A DNA stretch of 64,000 nucleotides from Desulfovibrio sp. UIB00. GTDB lineage: Bacteria; Desulfobacterota; Desulfovibrionia; Desulfovibrionales; Desulfovibrionaceae. A program made the translations under genes and the position numbers. The notes beneath the pieces are model-generated. The model saw only the letters and a list, made by a program, of their open reading frames with translations, searched no databases and was not told where the DNA came from. Positions within the stretch are counted from its first letter, which is position 1. Each line of letters opens with the position of its first letter. Positions 34,482 to 42,436 of the stretch are shown piece by piece. Location: positions 62,001 to 126,000 of the forward strand of contig NZ_JAETXJ010000007.1 in NCBI RefSeq assembly GCF_022508225.1, written 5' to 3'.

Positions 34482-36116
34482 ATGAACACAGCCCCCACAC
34501 ACCTCACGCTTGACATCACCGCCCTTTCGCACGATGGGCGCGGCATTGCACGCCTTGCCCCAGAGGACGACCGATCCAGCAAGGGCACTGTTGTATTTGT
34601 GGCAAATGCCTTGCCAGGCCAGCGGGTGAACGCACGAGTGCTGCGGCGCAAGCCTTCCTTTATAGAAGCCAACGCTGCGACCCTGCTCAGCCAGTCGCCG
34701 GACGCCATTGATCCCATCTGCCCCCACCATGCCGAGTGCGGCGGCTGCCCGCTGCAAACCATGCCCTATGACCAACAGCTATACTGGAAGCGCACTCTGG
34801 CGGTGGACGCCCTCACGCGCATTGGCAAGTTTGACCGGGATCTGATTGAAGCAATGTTCCCGCCCGCCACAGGCTCCCCCGCACTGACGCGGTTTCGCAA
34901 TAAAATGGAATTCGCCTTCGGGCACGACACGAACAACAAGGCCGATCTGAAACTTGGCCTGCGCCGCCGCAATGGCCGCGATGTTGTGGCCGTGCCCCAC
35001 TGCGCCCTCATGCCGCCCGAGGCGCTGCAAATAGTAAGTCTGGTGGGCAAGCTGGCGACTGAAAGCGGCTTTGCCGCCTACGCAGCGCCCGATTCCAGGC
35101 AATGCCCCCCCATTCGCCCCACGCACAGCCAGCAAAAGCAGGGGCGCCGTGGCGGCTTTGCTCGGCGCGCCCCGCGCGACCATGCGGTCCCGGTTCACGA
35201 TATCGCAGACAATGGCTTCTGGCGTTTTTTTGTGCTGCGGCGCGGCCTTGCAGCGGACATGCGTACACCACGCTGGTGGGCCTTGTGCATCACAAGCCCT
35301 GGCGACGCCCCGCAGCGCGCTGCCGTGAGAATGCTCGCCAGGGAGGTTCTGGCGGCATTCCCCCAGTTGGCGGCCTTTATCCATGAAGAACGCGCCACCG
35401 CCGATGCCTTTGCTTTTGGCGAAAAACGTGTGCAGACTCTGGACGATACTGGCCGGGAAAATCCCTCGGCCGCACGGTTGTTTCTGCCCCTCGCTGGCAT
35501 GAGCTTTACCCTTGATGCGGCTTCATTCTTTCAGGTGAATACCGGCGGGGCGCAGGCGCTTGCGCAGGCGGCACAGCGCATTCTTTTGGCTGACAGCCCG
35601 GCGGAGAGTCATCAGGACGCCCGCCCCAGAGGTCTGCTCGATCTTTATTGCGGCGTTGGCGCTCCGGGCCTGTTGCTGGCGCGCAACTATTCCGCCCTGC
35701 TGGGTCTGGAGCAGGACAGCCGGGCCGTGAAGCTTGCCGCCATAAATGCCCGGGCCAATGACATCAATTACTGCCAGTATGAGGCAGGGGATGCGGCGTA
35801 CCGCCTTGAGCACCTTGCGCCTCTGGAACCTGCAAGCCGCTGGCTGGCAGCCGGTTTTGACGAGTCAGCCCGCATTCCGCAGGCAACAGACGCTCTCGCA
35901 GATCCGCCCAGGGCCGGGCTTTCGCCGCGTGCGCTGGATGCGCTCATGCAGATCGCGCCAGACAGAATCCTTTATATATCATGCAACCCTGCTACGCTTG
36001 CACGAGACGCCGCACAGCTACGCCACAAATATTCCCTGGAGCGGCTTGAAGCCGTTGATCTTTTTCCCCACACGCCGCACCTTGAGTGCCTGAGCCTCTG
36101 GCGCAGACTCGACTGA
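34482..36116 (+). CDS. 23S rRNA (uracil-5)-methyltransferase, RlmD/RumA family
   Basis: A 544-residue class I methyltransferase. Residues 1-65 resemble a TRAM domain; an iron-sulfur site is CPHHAECGGC (Cys80, 86, 89) with a fourth cysteine in VPHCALMP. The SAM-binding motif is LLDLYCGVGAPGLLLA, then ADPPRAGLS and the catalytic Cys in YISCNPATLARD. It modifies a uridine in rRNA; RlmC versus RlmD specificity is not determinable. It is longer than usual (~430-450), mainly from Arg/Gln-rich and other inserts around residues 205-250. Start 34482 gives the TRAM domain directly; the ribosome-binding site is weak. Confidence 0.88.
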   Translation: MNTAPTHLTLDITALSHDGRGIARLAPEDDRSSKGTVVFVANALPGQRVNARVLRRKPSFIEANAATLLSQSPDAIDPICPHHAECGGCPLQTMPYDQQLYWKRTLAVDALTRIGKFDRDLIEAMFPPATGSPALTRFRNKMEFAFGHDTNNKADLKLGLRRRNGRDVVAVPHCALMPPEALQIVSLVGKLATESGFAAYAAPDSRQCPPIRPTHSQQKQGRRGGFARRAPRDHAVPVHDIADNGFWRFFVLRRGLAADMRTPRWWALCITSPGDAPQRAAVRMLAREVLAAFPQLAAFIHEERATADAFAFGEKRVQTLDDTGRENPSAARLFLPLAGMSFTLDAASFFQVNTGGAQALAQAAQRILLADSPAESHQDARPRGLLDLYCGVGAPGLLLARNYSALLGLEQDSRAVKLAAINARANDINYCQYEAGDAAYRLEHLAPLEPASRWLAAGFDESARIPQATDALADPPRAGLSPRALDALMQIAPDRILYISCNPATLARDAAQLRHKYSLERLEAVDLFPHTPHLECLSLWRRLD

Positions 36117-36235
36117 GCAGTTGGCAGACATTTTTTGCATATTTGCAAGAGCCGATTTTTGGTATCAACAGCCAGTTTTCCGCGCCTGTGGCCTCTAAGG
36201 AATGCAGCGTAATCACAAGTTTCCGCCCAAAGTCA

Positions 36236-36264
36236 TTGACGCGTCGGGTCGCCTGTGATAATTT
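36236..36264 (+). promoter_or_regulatory. Promoter of the atpZ-I-B-E genes
   Basis: TTGACG (36236-36241), 17-base spacer, TAATTT (36259-36264). It predicts a leader of about 50 bases before atpZ. Inverted half-sites ATCACA (36212-36217) and TGTGAT (36254-36259) flank or overlap it. Confidence 0.55.
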
Positions 36265-36322
36265 GAACAGCGTTAAGGGGACCATGACGCTTACAGGTTC
36301 CAGCCACGTGCGCGGAGGCCTT

Positions 36323-36676
36323 ATGTCGTTCAAGGATTTTCTTAAGCAACAGCAAACCGGTATGGAAGCCATGGCCAACACAGGGGTCATCGGTCTGCAT
36401 CTGGTAAGTGGCCCCGCAGTGGGTTTTGCCATAGGTTATGGCATTGACCACTGGCTTGGCACCAGCCCCTGGGGCAAGCTGGTTTTTCTGTTCATCGGCA
36501 TTGCGGCGGGTTTTTTGAACGTGTATCGCGACACTCAGGCTCTGCTGCGCAAAATGGCGGCGCAGGACGCCCGCCGGAAAGGCCTTGTGCCGGAACAGCA
36601 AAACGAAACGCCCCCAACGGGGCAAGGCAAAACAAACAGCCGTGCGCAGACTGAAACAGATGATACACAGCCTTGA
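36323..36676 (+). CDS. atpZ: AtpZ/AtpI-family F0 accessory protein
   Basis: A 117-residue protein with two membrane segments (GLHLVSGPAVGFAIGYGIDHWLG and LVFLFIGIAAGFLNVYRDT) and a charged hydrophilic tail. It matches the AtpZ-type family encoded ahead of F0 genes in many bacteria, linked to c-ring assembly or Mg/Ca transport. GGAGG precedes the start at 36323. The next gene starts inside its end. Confidence 0.8.
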   Translation: MSFKDFLKQQQTGMEAMANTGVIGLHLVSGPAVGFAIGYGIDHWLGTSPWGKLVFLFIGIAAGFLNVYRDTQALLRKMAAQDARRKGLVPEQQNETPPTGQGKTNSRAQTETDDTQP

Positions 36677-37082
36677 CGCCTGGCTTTGGCGGCGCGGCAT
36701 AGATCACCCGGCCATCCGTGTTTTGCTGCGTAACGAAATTTTGCTCGCCGTGTGCAGTCTTTTGATCGGCGGGCTGGCCTTTACGGTCACACCCTGGTTT
36801 TTCTGGTTTGGAGTGGGCCTGACCATCATGGCCTGGACTTTTTGGGGATTGGCGCGCTTTTTTCTGCGCAAAGGCCTTGGGGATTACAGCACGGCCTTTT
36901 TGCGCATAGTACTGGTGCGCTGGATGGGCCGGATGGTTATAATCGGCGCGCTTCTCTATGTTTCGCTGATTGTCTATCAAGCCCCTGTTTTCGCCATAGT
37001 AGGCGGCATGGCCGCAGCCGGAGCTTGCGCTCTGGCAAGTTATGCCATGGCAGCGCGTGGACCGCGACGCCGGGCAGACTAA
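36660..37082 (+). CDS. atpI: ATP synthase subunit I-like membrane protein
   Basis: 140 residues with four hydrophobic segments, as in AtpI, which assists c-ring assembly. The start at 36660 overlaps the atpZ stop by 17 bases; a longer reading from 36585 would overlap much more and lacks a ribosome-binding site. Sequence is poorly conserved in this family, so the call leans on membrane topology and position before atpB. Confidence 0.75.
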   Translation: MIHSLDAWLWRRGIDHPAIRVLLRNEILLAVCSLLIGGLAFTVTPWFFWFGVGLTIMAWTFWGLARFFLRKGLGDYSTAFLRIVLVRWMGRMVIIGALLYVSLIVYQAPVFAIVGGMAAAGACALASYAMAARGPRRRAD

Positions 37083-37225
37083 ACCAAGGGCCTGACTGCC
37101 TGACCGGGGCAATCAGCCGCAGCACGGCAGGGCAAAGGCCCAAGGCCGCAAATTTTGGGGAATGGCCCGCACGGGTCTAACATTAACGCCGCGCTTTGGC
37201 GCGTACTCACCAGGAGGCATGGCTC

Positions 37226-37930
37226 ATGGCAGGTGGTTTGCCGCATCCGGTATTGCTCTCCACATTTATGGGCATGGACGAGATCGCCATCGGTGGAACG
37301 ATGGTGGAATTCAAACATGTGTTCTACTCCTGGGTCTGTATGGCCATTCTGTTCACCGTAGCGTTGATCATGCGCCGTCGGCTGACCATGGTTCCCGGAG
37401 GTTTGCAAAACTTTTTTGAAGCCTTGGTGGATACCATCGAGAACTTCATCCTAGCCACCATGGGTGAGCATGGACGCAAGTTCGTTGGCCTCCTGGCTGG
37501 CATGTTCATCTACATCTTCGGCATGAACCTCATGGGTCTTGTGCCCGGCTTTGACGCTCCTACAGCCAACCTCAACACCACCGTGTGCATGGCGGTGTTT
37601 GTGCTTGTGTTCTACAACGCCGTAGGTCTGATCCGCTGGAAGGCGCACTACATCCACCACTTTACCGGCCCCTCCAAGGTGCTCATTCCGCTCATGTTTC
37701 CTCTTGAAGTGGTTTCGCACCTTTCGCGCCCGGTTTCGCTTTCTCTCCGTCTTTTCGGCAACATCCGCGGTGAAGAAATCGTTATGGTGCTGTTCTTCGT
37801 AATGGCTCCCATACTCGGCACCCTGCCCATCTACGCTCTCTTCCTTTTGGGCAAGACCATGCAGGCTTTCGTGTTCTTCATGCTGACCATGTTCTACATC
37901 AAGGGCGCGCTTGAAGCTCCCGAGCATTAG
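37226..37930 (+). CDS. atpB: F0F1 ATP synthase subunit a
   Basis: A 234-residue membrane protein forming the proton half-channels. The conserved arginine is in [14 protein letters not shown], and the last helices end in [18 protein letters not shown]. Start 37226 is set by AGGAGG (37212-37217) eight bases upstream. It precedes atpE, with the F1 genes elsewhere, the arrangement known in Desulfovibrio. Confidence 0.97.
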   Translation: MAGGLPHPVLLSTFMGMDEIAIGGTMVEFKHVFYSWVCMAILFTVALIMRRRLTMVPGGLQNFFEALVDTIENFILATMGEHGRKFVGLLAGMFIYIFGMNLMGLVPGFDAPTANLNTTVCMAVFVLVFYNAVGLIRWKAHYIHHFTGPSKVLIPLMFPLEVVSHLSRPVSLSLRLFGNIRGEEIVMVLFFVMAPILGTLPIYALFLLGKTMQAFVFFMLTMFYIKGALEAPEH

Positions 37931-38005
37931 GCCGATGGCCACGGGCTGCCTGCGGCCCGCCGAATAAACATCGGCAAATTGCGGGACGTTACACACGACA
38001 CATAG

Positions 38006-38380
<375 letters not shown>

Positions 38381-38401
38381 GTCCGGATCACATTGACAAA
38401 T

Positions 38402-38430
38402 AAAAAAGGCGGCCTTGGGCCGCCTTTTTT
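38402..38430 (+). terminator. Terminator after atpE
   Basis: A 13-bp inverted repeat, AAAAAAGGCGGCC / GGCCGCCTTTTTT, 22 bases after the atpE stop. Confidence 0.9.
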
Positions 38431-38778
38431 ATTTGTCACGCACGTGTACATGCCAGCGTCAGAAGTTGCAGGTGTGCTACAAGCAAGACCTCATGCAACA
38501 AAATTTCACTACCCACCTGTCAACAACAGCAAAGATAGCGACGATAAAGTGTTGCCCGTACCGCGCTTCTGGCAAAAAAAATCAAGCATTGCTGAGCACG
38601 CTCATCCACATGAACAAGATTGTTAAATAGAGTACGGCCTTCAACTACAGTGCAGCAAATACCTTTCACCTAGTCAGCATTCAGCAAGCAATATAAGAGG
38701 CTTAACCTTTGTTAACTTTTATGGTATTGATTATGTCCTACATCGTCTTTTGCGCATAACATACTGAAATAACAGATG

Positions 38779-38792
38779 GCGAACGTTCGCCG
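38779..38792. promoter_or_regulatory. Perfect 14-bp palindrome, possible operator
   Basis: GGCGAACGTTCGCC, with CAG and CTG further out on the two sides. It lies about 265 bases upstream of rex and 400 after atpE. No adjoining T tract, so not a terminator; the factor is unknown. Confidence 0.4.
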
Positions 38793-38958
38793 CTGTGTTA
38801 GCTGCAACTTGCTAAGTGGTGAAATAAATTTTATCAAAAAAGTCAGCAGGAAAAAGCCAAGGCAACGTTTCACCGCCCTTGATTCCAGCTGAACTTTGCA
38901 GGCATAATATTCTTCATTCCCTGCTATTTAGCGAAGTTGCCTGCCATGCGCGCCATGT

Positions 38959-39016
38959 ATTCACAAAGCTTGCGCCTGTGTGTATTTCTGCTATAAAATC
39001 AAATTCACAAAGTTTG
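38959..39016 (+). promoter_or_regulatory. rex promoter with two direct TTCACAAAG sites
   Basis: -35 TTGCGC (38970-38975), 16 bases, -10 TATAAA (38992-38997). ATTCACAAAG occurs at 38959-38968, just upstream of the -35, and again at 39003-39012, just after the start point, 44 bases apart. TTCACAA is one half of the Rex operator TTGTGAA-N4-TTCACAA, so autoregulation by Rex is plausible. Confidence 0.55.
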
Positions 39017-39054
39017 TAACAACAAGACACGCTTGGCATCCCAGAAGGTACATC

Positions 39055-39696
39055 ATGGTCAACCCACCCAAAAGCAAACACATCCCCCGCGCGACTATCC
39101 AGCGCCTTGCCACATATGTTCAGGTGCTGGAAAATTTCGCACGTGACAGTGTCGAAGTCATTTCATCAAACCCCCTTGCAGAAGCTTGCGGCGTCAACGG
39201 CTCGCAGGTGCGCAAAGACCTTGCTTACTTCGGGGAATTCGGCATCCGTGGCGTTGGCTATCATGTCAAATCGCTCATTGCCGCCATTACCTCATCCCTG
39301 GGTGTTGACCGCGAATGGCGCATGGCGCTGATCGGCGTCGGCAACCTCGGCAAGGCCATCCTGAACCACGGAGAATTTCGCTCCCGTGGATTCAACATTG
39401 TGGGCATTTTTGACTGCGACCCCTTTAAAATCGGCGAAATTGTCCACGGTCTTGAAGTGCATTGCACACGCGATCTCAAGGACATGGTGACTGATCTGAA
39501 CATTGAGATCGGTATCATCACCACTCCGCCGGAACGGGCGCAAAGGGCAGCACAGCACTTGATGGACGCAGGCATTACCTCCATTCTGAACTTTGCCCCC
39601 TCGCGCATCAAGGTACCAGACCGAATCAACGTGGAGTACGTGGACTTTTTCCACCATCTCTATGCGCTGGCGTTCAACCATCCCCAGACGCGGTAA
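39055..39696 (+). CDS. rex: Redox-sensing transcriptional repressor Rex
   Basis: A 213-residue repressor that releases DNA when NADH rises. The winged helix is residues ~1-80 (RATIQRLATYVQVLE, VNGSQVRKDLAYFGEFG), the NAD-binding Rossmann domain follows (MALIGVGNLGKAIL; IVGIFDCDPFKIG) and the C-terminal swapped helix ends in VDFFHHLYALAF. Start 39055 has AGAAGG upstream. It follows atpE and precedes cobS by six bases. Rex controls energy metabolism genes in Desulfovibrio. Confidence 0.95.
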   Translation: MVNPPKSKHIPRATIQRLATYVQVLENFARDSVEVISSNPLAEACGVNGSQVRKDLAYFGEFGIRGVGYHVKSLIAAITSSLGVDREWRMALIGVGNLGKAILNHGEFRSRGFNIVGIFDCDPFKIGEIVHGLEVHCTRDLKDMVTDLNIEIGIITTPPERAQRAAQHLMDAGITSILNFAPSRIKVPDRINVEYVDFFHHLYALAFNHPQTR

Positions 39697-39702
39697 TCAA
39701 AC

Positions 39703-40503
39703 GTGGCACTCACTTCTGTGACATCCTGGCCAGGGCGCTTTCATGACGCCCTGGCTTTTTTGACCCGCCTTGTACCGCCCCGCCCCTGCTGCACAGCAGA
39801 TTCACTCAGCGCGGCCATGCCATTTTTTGCACCGGTGGGTCTGGTGCTCGGCGCACTTTGCACGGCAGCCGCCTTTCTTTGCCTTGGGCTATTTGAAGCA
39901 CCAGACACGGGCTTTGCGGGCCGCTGTCTTGTCGCCGCCCTTGCCGCCTGGGCCTGGATGCTTTGCGAAATATGGGCAACGCGAGGCCTGCACTGGGACG
40001 GATTATCAGACCTTGGCGATGCCACGAGCAGCGGAGCCAGCGGCGAGCGCTTCTGGGCTGTGCTGCGGGATAGCCGCCTAGGAGCTTTTGGAGCGCTGCA
40101 TCTTCTTGTGGCCTTCAGCGGTTTATGGCTGGCCCTCACATGGCAGCTTGCCAACGGCCAGTGGATTGCTCCTCTGCTCGCGCCGGCCTGGGGCCGGGCA
40201 GCCTGCATCTGGCTGGCGGCATATACAGTGCCGCATGATGAACGCTCTCTCGGCGGTCTGGCATGCGCTGGGTCAAGCCCACAACTGGCCCGCTGGCAAG
40301 TCGTGCTGGCAACAGGCATGCTTGTACTGGTTCTGCTGTTGGGCAATTGCCCATTCTGGCGCTTGCCCCTGCTGGCCTTTGGACAATTTCTGCTGATCCA
40401 CAGTTTGATCGACACAACACGGGAACACGGCGGAGTTTCAGGAGATTTTCTTGGCGCGTGTATCCAGTGGAGCCAGTTGTGGTTCCTGTTGGTAACAGTG
40501 TAA
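39703..40503 (+). CDS. cobS: Adenosylcobinamide-GDP ribazoletransferase (cobalamin synthase)
   Basis: A 266-residue membrane enzyme joining adenosylcobinamide-GDP and alpha-ribazole in cobalamin synthesis. The motif RGLHWDGLSDLGDA (with Asp residues for Mg2+), LRDSRLGAFG, and the C-terminal GGVSGDFLGA are conserved; about seven hydrophobic segments. The start is GTG, six bases after the rex stop, so it is probably co-transcribed with rex. Confidence 0.92.
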   Translation: MALTSVTSWPGRFHDALAFLTRLVPPRPCCTADSLSAAMPFFAPVGLVLGALCTAAAFLCLGLFEAPDTGFAGRCLVAALAAWAWMLCEIWATRGLHWDGLSDLGDATSSGASGERFWAVLRDSRLGAFGALHLLVAFSGLWLALTWQLANGQWIAPLLAPAWGRAACIWLAAYTVPHDERSLGGLACAGSSPQLARWQVVLATGMLVLVLLLGNCPFWRLPLLAFGQFLLIHSLIDTTREHGGVSGDFLGACIQWSQLWFLLVTV

Positions 40504-40560
40504 GCTGCGTCTGACTGACGTAAACGACCGGGTTTACCCCGAAAAACCAAGGAGTCAGCT

Positions 40561-41139
40561 ATGGATTTTAAAGCGCTTGCGGAAGCAGCCCGCACCTGCC
40601 GCCGCTTTTATGAAGACCAGCCGCTTGGCATGGCCGACCTGGAATGGCTTGTGGACTGCGCACGCCTCGCCCCCTGCGCCAAAAACGGGCAGGAACTGCG
40701 CTTCATGCTTGTGGGCAACGGCGAAACCTGCCAGAAGCTGTTCGCTCTCACCCGTTGGGCAGGCGCGCTGAAAGACTGGGGCGGCCCGCACCCCGGTGAT
40801 CGCCCTACAGCTTTTGTGGTCATTCTTATGCCCAAGACCGGCAAGGAACTGACCTGCATGGATGTGGGCATTGCGGCCCAGACCATCCAGCTTGCCGCCA
40901 CCAGCCGAGACTGGGGTTGCTGCATGATCCAGTCCTTTGATCATCAGGCCGCTCCCTCCCTGCTGAACGTACAGGAAGACATGAAAATCGCTCTGGTGCT
41001 GGGCCTTGGCGTTGCCAAGGAAAAGCGCGTTGTGGCCCCCATGCCCGAGGGTGGAGCAACTGCCTACTGGCGCGATGCCGAAGGCGTCCATTATGTGCCG
41101 AAGCGGAGCCTTGAAGACCTGATCGTTGCACGATTCTAG
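40561..41139 (+). CDS. Nitroreductase-family FMN protein
   Basis: A 192-residue protein of the nitroreductase fold (TCRRFYEDQPL near the start, LAPCAKNGQELRFMLV, DVGIAAQTIQLAATSRDWGCC, LVLGLGVAKE). FMN-binding residues are expected at RRF and in the GLG region. Substrate unknown. AAGGAG precedes the ATG. It could be read with cobS, 57 bases away. It ends before the shared terminator. Confidence 0.85.
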   Translation: MDFKALAEAARTCRRFYEDQPLGMADLEWLVDCARLAPCAKNGQELRFMLVGNGETCQKLFALTRWAGALKDWGGPHPGDRPTAFVVILMPKTGKELTCMDVGIAAQTIQLAATSRDWGCCMIQSFDHQAAPSLLNVQEDMKIALVLGLGVAKEKRVVAPMPEGGATAYWRDAEGVHYVPKRSLEDLIVARF

Positions 41140-41163
41140 GTCATTATTGCCAGGATAGATGAC

Positions 41164-41202
41164 AAAAAATCGCGGGAGAGCTTGCCTCTACCGCGATTTT
41201 TT
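41164..41202. terminator. Bidirectional terminator
   Basis: AAAAAATCGCGG (41164-41175) and CCGCGATTTTTT (41191-41202), a perfect 12-bp stem between the convergent nitroreductase and glycosyltransferase genes. Confidence 0.9.
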
Positions 41203-41224
41203 ATATTTTTAGAGCGTGCCCTGT

Positions 41225-42418
41225 TCAGCCAGCATGCTGCACAAGCCACTGGCCGAGCAACTGTGCAAGAGCAGTATCGCCGTTGGCATAAGCCGCACGG
41301 CGCGCCTGCTGCACTCGGGCCTTTGCCGTTGCAGGGTCGCACGTGCCGCCCTCGAATACGGCCTGAGGATCAAGCTGGGCCAGCGCCTTGCACACCCTGG
41401 GGTCGGGCATGAGCCGCAGGCAGTCCATAAGCGTACCAGTTGCGGCAGCAAGATCGCCCGCCTGTTCCTGATGCCCTGCCAGCAAGAGCCAGCCCTCAAG
41501 CCAAAGAGGTTCGACACGCAACAAAGCCTTGCAGGCTTCGCTGTTAAAGGGCTTGCCGCAGAACTCCGCACCTATGCGCTGCTGCTTTTCCTCGGGCAGC
41601 ACCATCCAGGTATCGAGGTTTTCACCAATACACAGGTCGTATCCATCCAGTTTTGCCAGCACGTGTTCATCGGGGCGCACTGCCCCCCCTTTACGCTGCA
41701 TGAGCAGGGTACAATTTTCTCTGTCATGGGCAAAGCGGCCAGGCGTGCGGCTTGTATGATGGTAAATGATGCTGCGGCTCTCTACCCGCAGTTTCAGCCC
41801 CTGCGCACGCAGGGCAAAGCAGAGGTCAATGTCCTCAAATCCGTTGCGAAACCCTTCATAAAAGCCGCCGCAGGCTTCAAACTGCGTCTTGCGCAGCATG
41901 ATGGCCGCGCCGGTGATGGCCTGCAAGGGATGGGGTTTACGAGCTGCGGCAAAACTGCCGGGCAGGTGCTCGTAGAGGTGCCCCACCGCATTGAAGGGAT
42001 TCACATAAATGCCGCAGTGCTGCACGGTGCCGTCAGGATACAGCAACAACGGCCCTACCGCGCCAATCCGGGGATCAGCCATGACCGCGCGCAAGGGCGG
42101 CAGCCAGCCTGGAGTGAGCGTGGTGTCGTTGTTGAGAAAAAACAGCAGATCGCCACCCGCCGCCTGAGCCCCGGCATTGCAGCCTCTAGCGAAACCCACA
42201 TTTTCAGCCATCCGCACAGCCTTGAATGCCGCACCAAACAGAGCCTCGCCCAATGGTTCAAGTTCAGAAGCCGTGGCGTCTGTGGAGTGGTTGTCCACAA
42301 CCACCACTTCCATGCTCTCGCCTGCGGAATGCTCGGCCAGTGAACGCAGGCAAGGCTCTGTCATGTCCCAGAGGTTCCAGACCGGAATGACCACAGAAAC
42401 ACGGCTTGCTTCCGACAT
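41225..42418 (-). CDS. Family 2 glycosyltransferase with C-terminal helical extension
   Basis: A 397-residue cytoplasmic enzyme. The GT-A domain occupies residues ~1-240: SVVIPVWNLWDMTEPCL, ENVGFARGCNAG, the metal-site LNNDTT, and GFEDIDLCFAL. The remaining ~150 residues are alpha-helical and TPR-like (LLAGHQEQAGDLAAATGTL). It resembles rhamnosyltransferase-like enzymes; donor and acceptor unknown. GGAGG precedes the start. It lies 18 bases after cobB. Confidence 0.85.
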   Translation of the reverse strand: MSEASRVSVVIPVWNLWDMTEPCLRSLAEHSAGESMEVVVVDNHSTDATASELEPLGEALFGAAFKAVRMAENVGFARGCNAGAQAAGGDLLFFLNNDTTLTPGWLPPLRAVMADPRIGAVGPLLLYPDGTVQHCGIYVNPFNAVGHLYEHLPGSFAAARKPHPLQAITGAAIMLRKTQFEACGGFYEGFRNGFEDIDLCFALRAQGLKLRVESRSIIYHHTSRTPGRFAHDRENCTLLMQRKGGAVRPDEHVLAKLDGYDLCIGENLDTWMVLPEEKQQRIGAEFCGKPFNSEACKALLRVEPLWLEGWLLLAGHQEQAGDLAAATGTLMDCLRLMPDPRVCKALAQLDPQAVFEGGTCDPATAKARVQQARRAAYANGDTALAQLLGQWLVQHAG

Positions 42419-42436
42419 TTCAGCACCCTCCGGGCA

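Larger units (their letters stand above)
38431..39054. other. AT-rich intergenic region before rex
   Basis: These 624 bases carry no convincing gene; short frames there overlap the atpE terminator and lack ribosome-binding sites. The region contains the 14-bp palindrome at 38779-38792 and the rex promoter with paired TTCACAAAG sites (38959-39016). Confidence 0.55.

Noticed and set aside
38393..38626. Small plus-strand frames after atpE
   Set aside because: They start inside the atpE terminator hairpin, have no ribosome-binding site and no protein-like pattern.
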